This document shows, piece by piece, positions 24,640 through 32,655 of a DNA stretch of 56,281 bases. Source of the DNA: Oscillospiraceae bacterium. Lineage in GTDB: Bacteria; Bacillota; Clostridia; Oscillospirales; JAAYXM01. The stretch covers positions 1-56,281 of the forward strand of contig JAFYPW010000064.1 in the NCBI GenBank assembly GCA_017559985.1. Direction: 5' to 3'. Position 1 is the first letter of the stretch; every line of letters begins with the position of its first letter. The notes under the pieces are model-generated. The model ran no database searches. It worked only from the letters and a program-made list of their open reading frames with translations, and was not told the origin of the DNA. A program made the position numbers and the translations under genes.

Positions 24640-26237
24640 ATGTATCCCAATCAGTTCCACGAATCACTCAAAGCAGTTGAAGCAGCAAGAGAGGCTAACA
24701 TCGCATACGAGCCTGCCAGAATGACTGCAAAAGAAAAAGAAGACTTACTTGCAACTTATCATCCTGACTATAAGAAGGAAGAGTTCAAGACACTTAAAGT
24801 CGGCCCCAACAAAGGCGAATCCATTCCGATAGAGCTTTGCGACGCTCTTCAGGCAAACAGCAGAATTTCTGCTGACGACATTGACCTTTCAGACATCGCA
24901 TACGATGTTGACGTTCTCATCATCGGCGGTGGCGGCGCAGGTACTTCCGCTGCTATTGAGGCAGACAACCTCGGCGCAAAGACAATGATCGTTACAAAGC
25001 TCCGTATCGGCGATGCCAACACTATGATGGCAGAAGGCGGCATCCAGGCTGCTGACAAGGAAAACGACTCCCCTGCTATCCACTTTGTCGACGCTTTCGG
25101 CGGCGGTCACTTTGCTGCAAAGCGCGAGCTTCTTGCAAAGCTTGTATCCGATGCTCCGGAAGCCATCCAGTGGCTCGACAGCCTCGGCGTTGAGTTTGAC
25201 AAAGCAGAAGACGGCACAATGATTACAACACACGGCGGCGGTACTTCACGCAAGCGTATGCACGCTGCAAAGGACTACTCCGGTGCTGAAATAATGAGAA
25301 CACTCCGCGATGAAGCTCTCAACCGCAAGATTCCGGTTCTTGACTTCACAGCTGCTATCGAGCTTATCCTTGATAAGAACGGCAACGCGGCAGGCGCAGT
25401 TCTTATGAATATGGAAACAGGCAAGATCTTTGTTGCACGCGCAAAAACAGTTGTTATCGCAACAGGCGGTGCAGGTCGTATGCACTATCAGGGCTTCCCG
25501 ACCTCAAACCACTACGGTGCAACAGCTGACGGCCTCGTTCTCGGCTACCGCGCAGGCGCAAAGCTTCTCTACCCGAAACTCTCCAGTATCACCCAACAGG
25601 TGCGGCATATCCGCAGCAGATTTTCGGCTCTCTCGTTACAGAGAAGGTTCGCTCACTCGGTGCAAAGCTCGTAAACAGCGACGGTTCCGTATTCATGCAT
25701 CCGCTTGAAACACGTGACGTTACAGCTGCTTCTATCATCCGTGAATGCTCTGACAGAGGCAAGGGTATCGACACAGGCAACGGAAAAGCTGTCTGGCTCG
25801 ACACTCCGATGATTGAAAAAATCGGCGGCGAGGGTACAATCGAAGCTCGCATTCCCGCTATGATGCGTATGTTTGCAAACTTCGGTGTTGACATCCGCAA
25901 GGAGCCAATCCTCATCTACCCGACACTCCATTACCAGAACGGCGGTCTTGACATAGGAACAGACTGCATGACAACCAACGTCAACAACCTTTACGTTGCA
26001 GGCGAGGCTGTCGGCGGCATCCACGGCAAAAACCGTCTTATGGGTAACTCACTCCTCGACATCATCGTTTTCGGCCGTACAGCAGGCAAGAGCGCCGCTG
26101 CAAAGGCAAAGGACGTTACTGTCGGCGAGCTTACCCTCGAACACATCGCAAAGTTTGATAAGGAGAGAAAAGCAGCAGGTATCGAAACAGACAAGGTTTC
26201 TCCTGTTCTTCTCCCCGATTACAGAGAAAACATTTAA
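24640..26237 (+). pseudogene. fumarate reductase-like flavoprotein, interrupted by a single-base frameshift
   Basis: Read as two frames: 24640 to about 25578, then the -1 frame to 26237; joined length about 532 residues, normal for FrdA/SdhA. The break is in the AAA at 25576-25578: one more A would give PKTLQYHPTGAAYP. FAD site IIGGGGAGTSAAIE is near residue 95, preceded by an unusual N-terminal extension of about 85 residues. Catalytic-region residues of the family are present: HPTG, LETRDVTAAS, PTLHYQNGG, GKNRLMGNSL. The His that binds FAD covalently in membrane enzymes is Asn127 (DANTMMAEGG), so FAD is probably non-covalent. AAGGAGG precedes the ATG. An assembly or sequencing error is as likely as a real mutation. 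Confidence 0.85.
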
Positions 26238-26243
26238 TGCAAC

Positions 26244-26277
26244 AAAAAACGGAAGGCTTTTAAGCCTTCCGTTTTTT
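26244..26277. terminator. strong bidirectional terminator ending the Hdr-Flx-Frd-like operon
   Basis: Stem 26244-26259 with 26262-26277 (core CGGAAGGCTT/AAGCCTTCCG), two-base loop, A-run and T-run on either side. It also serves the convergent gene that ends at 26276. Confidence 0.93.
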
Positions 26278-26944
26278 ACTTGTCACTTCGTCTTACAACA
26301 ACCTTCGTTGTTTCCTTGACTATGCACCCTTCGGGATAAACACCTCGGAGTGAAGTCAGCGGATATACGGATGTATTTTTTCCGATAACCGTTCCGGGGT
26401 TTATGACACTGCCGCAGCCTATATCGGCGTGGTCTGCAAGTATTCCGCCGATTTTCCGGATGCCTGTTTCATAGTCACGCTCTCCGTGGACGACTACGGG
26501 CTTACCGTCAGATTTTAAATTTGAACAAATTGAGCCCGCGCCCATATGTGCAAAGTTTCCGAGAACCGAGTCTCCGACATAGTTATAATGCGGAACCTGA
26601 ACTTTGTTTAAGAGCACACAGTTTTTAAGCTCGGTTGAGTTTCCTATAACGCAGTTTTCTCCCGTTATAACAGAGCCGCGGATAAATGCACCGGGTCTTA
26701 TTTCCGTTCCACTTCCGATAATAGTTGGTCCCTCTATTGTTACATTCGGATATATCTTTACATTCTCACCGACAAGGACACCCTCTGCATATTCGGTGAA
26801 GCCATCAAGCCCTTCCGCAATAAGGCTCTTAATGTAATCCTTTATCTTCGGGAGCATTTCCCACGGATATTCCGCCTCATCAAAAAGCTTTTTAAGATAT
26901 GGTGTCTGGCAATCATAAAGCTCTCGTGTAGTTATCTTATCCAA
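26276..26944 (-). CDS. left-handed beta-helix acyltransferase (GlmU C-terminal-domain-like)
   Basis: 222 residues. A helical start is followed by hexapeptide repeats (VGENVKIYPNVTIEGPTII, GTEIRPGAFIRG, NCVIGNSTELKNCVL, GCGSVINPGTVIGKNTSVYP), the left-handed beta-helix of GlmU-type acetyltransferases. The uridylyltransferase domain of GlmU is absent. I prefer TTG at 26944: GAGGG is 7 bases upstream, and the codon lies inside the end of the GlmM gene, so the two are coupled. The likely role is acetylation of glucosamine-1-phosphate for cell-wall precursor synthesis, inferred from the GlmM neighbour. A different nucleotide-sugar acyltransferase is possible. Confidence 0.82.
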   Translation of the reverse strand: MDKITTRELYDCQTPYLKKLFDEAEYPWEMLPKIKDYIKSLIAEGLDGFTEYAEGVLVGENVKIYPNVTIEGPTIIGSGTEIRPGAFIRGSVITGENCVIGNSTELKNCVLLNKVQVPHYNYVGDSVLGNFAHMGAGSICSNLKSDGKPVVVHGERDYETGIRKIGGILADHADIGCGSVINPGTVIGKNTSVYPLTSLRGVYPEGCIVKETTKVVVRRSDK

Positions 26945-28553
26945 TGCTATGCCCTCTTTCAACAATTGATTTTACTATTGCCTCAACATATTGTTTGCAC
27001 CTTTCTTCGGTTTCAGCCTCTGCCATAACACGTACAACCGGCTCTGTACCGCTCGGTCTGAGAAGAATTCTTCCCTTGCCCGCAATTTCTTTTTCGATTT
27101 CAGAAATAACGGCTTTAACCTCAGAGTCGCCAAGAACAGCTTCCTTGTCGCCAACTCTTACATTCTTCATATACTGCGGATAGAGCTTAATCGGTTCTGC
27201 AAGTTCTGTAAGTGTGAGCTTGGAGTCGCAGATTTCTTCTGTTATCATAAGTGCTGTGAGAATGCCGTCACCGGTTGTAGCATACTTTTTAAGAATAACG
27301 TGACCTGACTGCTCACCGCCAAGCATATAATCGTTTTGCTGCATACACTCGTAAACAAAGCGGTCGCCGACCTTTGTCTGTTCGCACTTTATGCCGATTT
27401 CAGCAAGGCTTGTGAGAAGACCGCTGTTTGACATAATCGTTGCGACAACCGTGTCGTTATTAAGAACACCTCGGGATTTAAGACGCTTACCGAGGATATA
27501 GAGCATCGCGTCGCCGTCTACAACCTTACCGTTTCCGTCAACTGCAATACATCTGTCGGCGTCGCCGTCAAACGCAAAGCCGCAATCGAGATGTTGCTCA
27601 ACCACAAGCTTTGAAATTTTTTCTATGTGTGTCGATCCACAATCCATATTGACATTAAGACCGTCAGGATCTGTACCAATAACGACCGTCTGTGCGCCAA
27701 GCGCGCCAAAAACAGCCTTTGCAATCATCCATGACGCACCGTTTGCACAGTCAAGACCGATTTTGAGGTGCTTGTATGAATGAGAAGCAAGTGAGATAAG
27801 GTATCCCACATAGCGGTTACGGCCGGAAGAATAGTCAACTATGCAACCTATTCTTTCCCTGTGTGCAAGGGGAAGGTCATCACCCGAAACACCAAGCTTT
27901 GCGAGATTGCCGTCGATATATGCTTCAATCAAAGACGTTGTTTCATCATCAAGCTTCTCACCATAGCGGTTTATAACCTTGATTCCGTTATCGTAAAACG
28001 GGTTGTGTGATGCGGTAATCATAATGCCGCAGTCAAACTCATCCTGTCGCGTTACATAAGACACGCTGGGTGTTGTCGTGACGTGGAGCATATATGCATC
28101 CGCCCCCGAAGCCGTAATACCTGCAACAAGCGAATATTCGAGCATATAGCTTGAACGTCTCGTGTCTTTACCGATAACTATACGCGGTTTATATCCAACC
28201 TTCTTACAGCCGGAAAGCTCAGAGGAATAATACCAGCCGAGAAAGCGACCCACTTTATATGCCTGCATAGATGTGAGAGTTACATTTGCCTCACCGCGGA
28301 AGCCGTCTGTACCGAAGTATTTATTCTTTGCGTTTGAAGAGGTTTTGTTTATGCTGATTTTATCCTGCAAAAGCTCATCAGCAGAAACGTTGAAAAGCTC
28401 GCAAAGCAATAAAACCTTATCTATCTGCGGAAGTGCCTGGTCCATCTCCCACTTGGAAACAGACTGTCTTGAAACGGATATTTTTTCAGCAAGCTGCTCC
28501 TGGGAGATATTAAGAGCTGTGCGAAGCTCGGATATTTTTTCGCCTATCGTCAT
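26937..28553 (-). CDS. glmM: XRE helix-turn-helix domain fused to phosphoglucosamine mutase
   Basis: 538 residues. Residues 1-65 are a Cro/XRE-type DNA-binding domain: TIGEKISELRTALNISQEQL, then KISVSRQSVSKWEMDQALPQ. From about residue 78 (KYFGTDGFRGEAN) it is a full phosphohexomutase. The phospho-serine is S182 (MITASHNPFYDNG), with the metal loop FDGDADRCIA, the sugar loop GGEQSGHV and the phosphate site RPSGTEPVVRV. GlmM turns glucosamine-6-phosphate into glucosamine-1-phosphate. GlmM proteins are usually about 450 residues without the HTH. ATG at 28553 is preferred over GTG 28562 (AAGGTGAG at good distance). The fusion could bind DNA in response to amino-sugar phosphates (inference). Confidence 0.92.
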   Translation of the reverse strand: MTIGEKISELRTALNISQEQLAEKISVSRQSVSKWEMDQALPQIDKVLLLCELFNVSADELLQDKISINKTSSNAKNKYFGTDGFRGEANVTLTSMQAYKVGRFLGWYYSSELSGCKKVGYKPRIVIGKDTRRSSYMLEYSLVAGITASGADAYMLHVTTTPSVSYVTRQDEFDCGIMITASHNPFYDNGIKVINRYGEKLDDETTSLIEAYIDGNLAKLGVSGDDLPLAHRERIGCIVDYSSGRNRYVGYLISLASHSYKHLKIGLDCANGASWMIAKAVFGALGAQTVVIGTDPDGLNVNMDCGSTHIEKISKLVVEQHLDCGFAFDGDADRCIAVDGNGKVVDGDAMLYILGKRLKSRGVLNNDTVVATIMSNSGLLTSLAEIGIKCEQTKVGDRFVYECMQQNDYMLGGEQSGHVILKKYATTGDGILTALMITEEICDSKLTLTELAEPIKLYPQYMKNVRVGDKEAVLGDSEVKAVISEIEKEIAGKGRILLRPSGTEPVVRVMAEAETEERCKQYVEAIVKSIVERGHSIG

Positions 28554-28597
28554 TTTTCTCACCTTCCATATAATATATGTTTAGCAATGTTATACGT

Positions 28598-28626
28598 ATT
28601 ATATCACAAACATTCCGGTTTGTATA
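28598..28626 (-). promoter_or_regulatory. weak candidate promoter for the HTH-GlmM gene
   Basis: Minus-strand TATAAT (28598-28603) with TATACA (28621-28626) 17 bases upstream. The -10 is good, the -35 poor. The remaining bases between here and the rhamnulokinase promoter (about 28630-28765) show no gene. Confidence 0.35.
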
Positions 28627-28767
28627 TATCTTTTCGCAACTTGCGGTTGCAAAATTTAACTTTTTGTATTTAAGCAATAAACACCAAAGGAATTCTCACA
28701 TTGTTTTTGCCACTATTTATTTGCATCTCCGTCGCAAACTTTCTTTCTCTCCTCACTCCATACACTG

Positions 28768-28796
28768 TTGTTTTTTGAGAAAATTTGGTGTATAAT
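28768..28796 (+). promoter_or_regulatory. promoter of the rhamnulokinase operon
   Basis: TTGTTT (28768-28773), spacer 17, TATAAT (28791-28796), 45 bases before the ATG at 28841. Confidence 0.6.
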
Positions 28797-28840
28797 ATAG
28801 AAAGGAAATAATGTATTATCCCTTTAAAGGAGGAAATGAA

Positions 28841-30319
28841 ATGTCTGATGTCAGCAAGGTTTTAGCCTTTGACTTTGGCGCGTCAAGCGGAAGAGCAATG
28901 CTCTTTTCCTTTGACGGAAAATCCCTTACAATGGAGGAAATGCACCGTTTTTCAAACGACCCCGTTCTTGTCGGCGGCAGCTTCCACTGGGATATTTTAA
29001 GACTTTTTCACGAGATAAAGGTCGGTATTCTCAAAACCGTCAACGCAGGCCACACGGATATCCTCTCCATCGGTTTTGACACCTGGGGCGTTGACTACGG
29101 TCTCTTTGACGAAAAGGGTCGCCTTCTCGGTAACCCCTATCACTACCGTGACACGAGGACTGACGGTATGATTGAAAAAGCAGATGAAGAAGTCGGAAAA
29201 AAATATGTGTTTGACCACACCGGTATTCAGTTCAACTTCTTCAACACTCTCTTCCAGCTCATGTCGATGCGCGGCGATTCACAGCTCAATTCTGCAAATA
29301 AGCTTCTTTTCATCCCGGATATCTTCAACTACTTCCTAACCGGTGAAATGAAAAATGAATATACAGAAGCGTCCACGTCTCAGCTTCTTAATCCTTACAC
29401 AAAAACCTGGGACTTTGAGCTTATGGAAAAGCTCGACATCCCCACCGACATATTCTGCGACATTATCAATCCCGGAGAGACCGTGGGATACCTCACAGAC
29501 GCACTTTGCGAAGAGCTCGGTTGCCCGAAAATCCCGGTTATTGCAGTAGGCTCACACGACACGGCATCGGCTGTTGCAAGTGTTCCTGTTACGGACGATT
29601 ACCCTTACGCATACATAAGCAGCGGCACCTGGGCTCTTATGGGCTCGGAGCTCGACAAGCCGGAGATTACCGATTCTTCATATAACTATAACTTCACAAA
29701 TGAAGGCGGTGTCTGCGACAAAATCCGCTTCCTTAAAAACATTATGGGACTCTGGATTGTTCAGGAGTGTCGCCGTCAGTGGGAGCGCGAAGGCAAGGCG
29801 TTCTCATTCAACGACCTTGAACAGGCAGCAAGAAGCGCTGTCCCCTTCCAAAGCTTCATAAACCCTGACGACCAGAGCTTTGCAACACCCGGAAATATGC
29901 CGGAGCGCATCCGCGAGTTCTGCCAAAAGACCGGCCAGCACGTTCCCGAAGGCGAGGGCGAGGTTATTCGCTGTGCTATGGAAAGCCTTGCTTTCAAGTG
30001 CCGTATGGTTACAGACGCGCTTGAAGACGTTCAGGGCAAGACACTCGAATTCATCCATATGCTCGGCGGCGGTATAAAAGATACAATGCTCTGCGAGTTT
30101 GTAGCCTGCGCCACAAAGAAAACGGTTGCAGCAGGTCCTGTTGAGGCAACAAGCACAGGCAATGCACTTATGCAGCTTATGGCTCTTGGCAAAATAAGCG
30201 ACCTTGCATCCGCCCGTAAGATTGTAAAAGACTCATTCCCGATCAAGTATTACAAACCGGCTGATAACGCCGCTTGGGATGCAGCTTATGAGGAATACAA
30301 AAAATACGTTCAGCTTTAA
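28841..30319 (+). CDS. rhaB: rhamnulokinase (FGGY family)
   Basis: 492 residues. FGGY sugar kinase with the nucleotide loop VLAFDFGASSGRAMLFSFDG, the RhaB-type substrate region SIGFDTWGVDYGLFDEKG and YRDTRTDGM, the second loop YISSGTWALMGSE, and LGGGIKDTMLC near the C-terminus. It phosphorylates L-rhamnulose at O1. ATG at 28841 has GGAGG 8 bases upstream. It pairs with the class II aldolase that follows. Other FGGY substrates (fuculose) are possible, but the sequence reads as RhaB. Confidence 0.92.
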   Translation: MSDVSKVLAFDFGASSGRAMLFSFDGKSLTMEEMHRFSNDPVLVGGSFHWDILRLFHEIKVGILKTVNAGHTDILSIGFDTWGVDYGLFDEKGRLLGNPYHYRDTRTDGMIEKADEEVGKKYVFDHTGIQFNFFNTLFQLMSMRGDSQLNSANKLLFIPDIFNYFLTGEMKNEYTEASTSQLLNPYTKTWDFELMEKLDIPTDIFCDIINPGETVGYLTDALCEELGCPKIPVIAVGSHDTASAVASVPVTDDYPYAYISSGTWALMGSELDKPEITDSSYNYNFTNEGGVCDKIRFLKNIMGLWIVQECRRQWEREGKAFSFNDLEQAARSAVPFQSFINPDDQSFATPGNMPERIREFCQKTGQHVPEGEGEVIRCAMESLAFKCRMVTDALEDVQGKTLEFIHMLGGGIKDTMLCEFVACATKKTVAAGPVEATSTGNALMQLMALGKISDLASARKIVKDSFPIKYYKPADNAAWDAAYEEYKKYVQL

Positions 30320-30340
30320 TTAAGTTTGGAGGAAAATAAA

Positions 30341-31345
30341 ATGAAAAACTTTGTTACAATGTGCCAGAAGATCGGCTCTATGGTTGACTTTGTTCAGGGC
30401 GGCGGCGGAAACGCCTCTTGCAAACACAACGAAAACACTATGGCAATCAAGGCTTCCGGCTTCACTATCCGCGAAATAACAGAGGTTGACGGTTACACAA
30501 ACGTTGACTACTTAAAGGTTAAGGCTTACCACACAGAAGCAAAGCCCGAGGAGCTCGAAACACGCGAAAAAGAGTCTACCCCGTTTACCATGTCCTGCGT
30601 CACCCCGAATCCCGCAGGAAAGACTCTCCGCCCCTCTGTTGAGGCAGGTTTCCACTCTCTTCTCAAAAAGTATGTTATGCACACACACCCCGTATATGCA
30701 AACGTTGTAACCTGCGCCGTCGGCGGCAAGGACCTTGCACACGAAATTTTTGTAGATACAGACTTTGTCTGGATTCCGTATATTAACCCGGGTTTTTCCC
30801 TCACTCTTGCAATAAGCGATGCTATAAATGCATACGAGAAAGAGACAGGCAGATTCCCGAAGGTTATCTTCCTCGAAAATCACGGCCTTGTTACTACCTC
30901 CGACTGCGCAGAGGAGTGCACAAAGCTTCATATTGAAGTTAACGAGACAATCAAGAACTACTTGAAGCTTTCCGATTTCTACAACGACCTTGACCTCGTC
31001 GAGAACGGCGATGCTTTTGTGTCATCTGCAAAGTTTATCGGAAGCTTTATCGGCAAATACGGTGTAGAAGAAATCGAAAAGACTATCCTCTACCCCGACC
31101 AGCTCGTTTACTTAAACGGCGGTCTCAAAGAAGACAAAATCACCTTTGCCGACGGAAAGATGACAATCCGCGCACCGAAGAAGGAAGCTATGGCTATCCT
31201 TGAAACATTTGCAGCTTATGCATACATCATCGACAGTCTCCGTTCATCAGGCAAGACTGTTCAGCCGATGGACCAGGCAGGCACAGACTTCATAAACAAC
31301 TGGGAGAGCGAAAAATACAGAAAGTCAATCTCCGGTCAGAAGTAA
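30341..31345 (+). CDS. class II aldolase/adducin-family protein, probable rhamnulose-1-phosphate aldolase
   Basis: 334 residues. Start FVTMCQKIGSMVDFVQGGGG with KASG further on, metal-binding HTHPVYANVV near residue 110 and ENHGLVTT near 180, as in zinc-dependent class II aldolases. It is longer than E. coli RhaD (about 275) and resembles the N-terminal half of the bifunctional RhaD/dehydrogenase proteins, here without the dehydrogenase. With rhaB upstream (21 bases) it would cleave rhamnulose-1-phosphate into dihydroxyacetone phosphate and lactaldehyde (inference). Isomerase, regulator and transporter are not in the window. Confidence 0.8.
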   Translation: MKNFVTMCQKIGSMVDFVQGGGGNASCKHNENTMAIKASGFTIREITEVDGYTNVDYLKVKAYHTEAKPEELETREKESTPFTMSCVTPNPAGKTLRPSVEAGFHSLLKKYVMHTHPVYANVVTCAVGGKDLAHEIFVDTDFVWIPYINPGFSLTLAISDAINAYEKETGRFPKVIFLENHGLVTTSDCAEECTKLHIEVNETIKNYLKLSDFYNDLDLVENGDAFVSSAKFIGSFIGKYGVEEIEKTILYPDQLVYLNGGLKEDKITFADGKMTIRAPKKEAMAILETFAAYAYIIDSLRSSGKTVQPMDQAGTDFINNWESEKYRKSISGQK

Positions 31346-31361
31346 GGATAACAAAATACAC

Positions 31362-31398
31362 AAAAAGGACACACGAAACAAAATCGTGTGTCCTTTTT
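31362..31398. terminator. bidirectional terminator between the aldolase gene and tRNA-Ser
   Basis: Stem AAAAAGGACACACGA (31362-31376) with its complement (31384-31398), 7-base loop, T-run on both outward strands. It ends the rhamnose transcript and, on the other strand, the tRNA transcript. Confidence 0.92.
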
Positions 31399-31400
31399 TC

Positions 31401-31492
31401 TGGCGGAGATGGAGGGATTTGAACCCTCGTGCCGCTCATCACGGCAACACGATTTCCAATCGTGCTCGTTATGACCACTTCGATACATCTCC
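31401..31492 (-). tRNA. tRNA-Ser (anticodon GGA)
   Basis: 92 bases on the minus strand. Acceptor arms GGAGATG and CATCTCC, discriminator G, encoded CCA. The anticodon stem CACGA/TCGTG encloses loop TTGGAAA, anticodon GGA, reading UCC and UCU. The long variable arm (around TGCCGTGATGAGCGGCA) and GGTTCAAATCC T-loop fit a serine tRNA. It has its own promoter and terminator. Confidence 0.97.
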
Positions 31493-31516
31493 ATATTTAG
31501 TTTTCAAGCCTTATAT

Positions 31517-31545
31517 ATTATAGCCGTTTCAGGCTATTGAGTCAA
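31517..31545 (-). promoter_or_regulatory. promoter of tRNA-Ser
   Basis: Minus-strand TTGACT (31540-31545), spacer 17, TATAAT (31517-31522), 24 bases before the tRNA 5' end. Confidence 0.75.
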
Positions 31546-31564
31546 GCTTTTTTGAGTTTTTTAT

Positions 31565-31595
31565 CCGCAGAGAGCGAATTTTTCGCCCTCTGCGG
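31565..31595 (-). terminator. stable stem-loop downstream of rplL
   Basis: Minus-strand stem CCGCAGAGGGCGAA/TTCGCTCTCTGCGG (14 pairs, one G-U). No T-run follows, so it may be a processing or 3'-stabilising hairpin rather than a true terminator. Confidence 0.5.
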
Positions 31596-31618
31596 AAACA
31601 TAAACTTGTGGACTTAAA

Positions 31619-31996
31619 TTACTTAAGTTCAACCTTTGCGCCAGCTTCTTCAAGCTTTGTCTTGATTTCTTCAGCTTCTTCCTTGCTTGCGCCTTCCTTG
31701 ATTGCCTTCGGAGCAGCCTCAACGAGGTCCTTTGCTTCCTTAAGGCCGAGACCTGTGATCTCGCGAACAACCTTGATAACGTTGAGCTTACCTGCGCCAA
31801 CATCAGCAAGAACTACATCGAAGGAATCCTTCTCAGCAGCAGCCGGAGCTGCGCCACCTGCAGCCGGAGCTGCAACTGCAACAGCAGCTGTTGCGGATAC
31901 GCCGAATTCTTCTTCGAGTGCCTTTACGAGCTCGTTGAGCTCAAGAACTGTTAAGCCTTTTACTTCTTCAATGAAATTTGTGATCTTTTCAGACAT
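31619..31996 (-). CDS. rplL: 50S ribosomal protein L7/L12
   Basis: 125 residues. N-terminal dimerisation domain ([19 protein letters not shown]), Ala-rich hinge (about residues 36-55, [16 protein letters not shown]), and C-terminal domain ([40 protein letters not shown]). It forms the ribosomal stalk that recruits translation factors. Last gene of the ribosomal block; rpoB does not follow, unlike in many bacteria. Confidence 0.98.
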   Translation of the reverse strand: MSEKITNFIEEVKGLTVLELNELVKALEEEFGVSATAAVAVAAPAAGGAAPAAAEKDSFDVVLADVGAGKLNVIKVVREITGLGLKEAKDLVEAAPKAIKEGASKEEAEEIKTKLEEAGAKVELK

Positions 31997-32028
31997 TTTT
32001 GTTACCTCCTAAATATTTTGTTTATTAA

Positions 32029-32655
32029 TTATTCTTCTGTGGGTGCAGCCTCTTCTGCCGGAGCTGCTTCTTCTGTTGCGGGAGCCTCTTCTGTTACAGG
32101 AGCGCTTTCCTCAGCCGGAGCTTCCTCTGCGGGAGCGGAAGCCGTAGCCGGGCCTTCCTTCTCCACCTTCTCAGCGATTGCTTTAAGCACAAGAGCGAGA
32201 CCGAAAATCGGGCCCTGCAAACCGCCAACGAGTCTACCAAGAAGGACTTCCTTGCTCGGGAGATTTGCAAGAGACATAATCTCTTCTACGCCGACAACCT
32301 TGCCATCCATAAAGCCTGCTTTGATGTTGTAAATGTTTTCGTTCTTCTTTGCAAATTCAGCAACGACCTTTGCCGGAGCAATAACGTCGTCTGCACTGAT
32401 AGCAAGAGCTGTTGTGCCTTCGAGAACTGAATCAAGACCTTCAAGACCTGCTTCCTTTGCTGCGAAGCGGATGAGCGTGTTCTTGATAACCTTGTAGTCG
32501 ATATTGTTCTTGCGCATTTCTGCACGAAGAGCAGTATCATCAGCAACGTTAATTCCCTTATAATCAACGAGAACACCGCTGCTTGCATTCTTCATCTTCT
32601 CGGCAAGCTCTGCAACCAACTGCTTCTTCTGCTCTAAAACCTTTGCACTTGGCAT
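32029..32655 (-). CDS. rplJ: 50S ribosomal protein L10 with acidic Ala/Glu/Pro-rich tail
   Basis: 208 residues. Residues 1-165 are ordinary L10, the stalk base that binds L7/L12 (SSGVLVDYKGINVADDTALR, NTLIRFAAKEAG). The last 40 or so residues are a repetitive tail of Ala, Pro and Glu (units like APAEEAPAEE, TEEAPATEEAAP) not found in the usual 165-175-residue L10. The tail follows the helix that binds L7/L12 dimers and resembles the Ala-rich hinge of L7/L12. ATG follows GGAGGTG. Confidence 0.96.
   Translation of the reverse strand: MPSAKVLEQKKQLVAELAEKMKNASSGVLVDYKGINVADDTALRAEMRKNNIDYKVIKNTLIRFAAKEAGLEGLDSVLEGTTALAISADDVIAPAKVVAEFAKKNENIYNIKAGFMDGKVVGVEEIMSLANLPSKEVLLGRLVGGLQGPIFGLALVLKAIAEKVEKEGPATASAPAEEAPAEESAPVTEEAPATEEAAPAEEAAPTEE

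Noticed and set aside
25570..25590. Programmed -1 ribosomal frameshift in the FrdA-like gene
   Set aside because: The sequence CCGAAACTC is not an X-XXY-YYZ slippery heptamer and no strong downstream stem or internal ribosome-like site was found; a one-base deletion explains it more simply.
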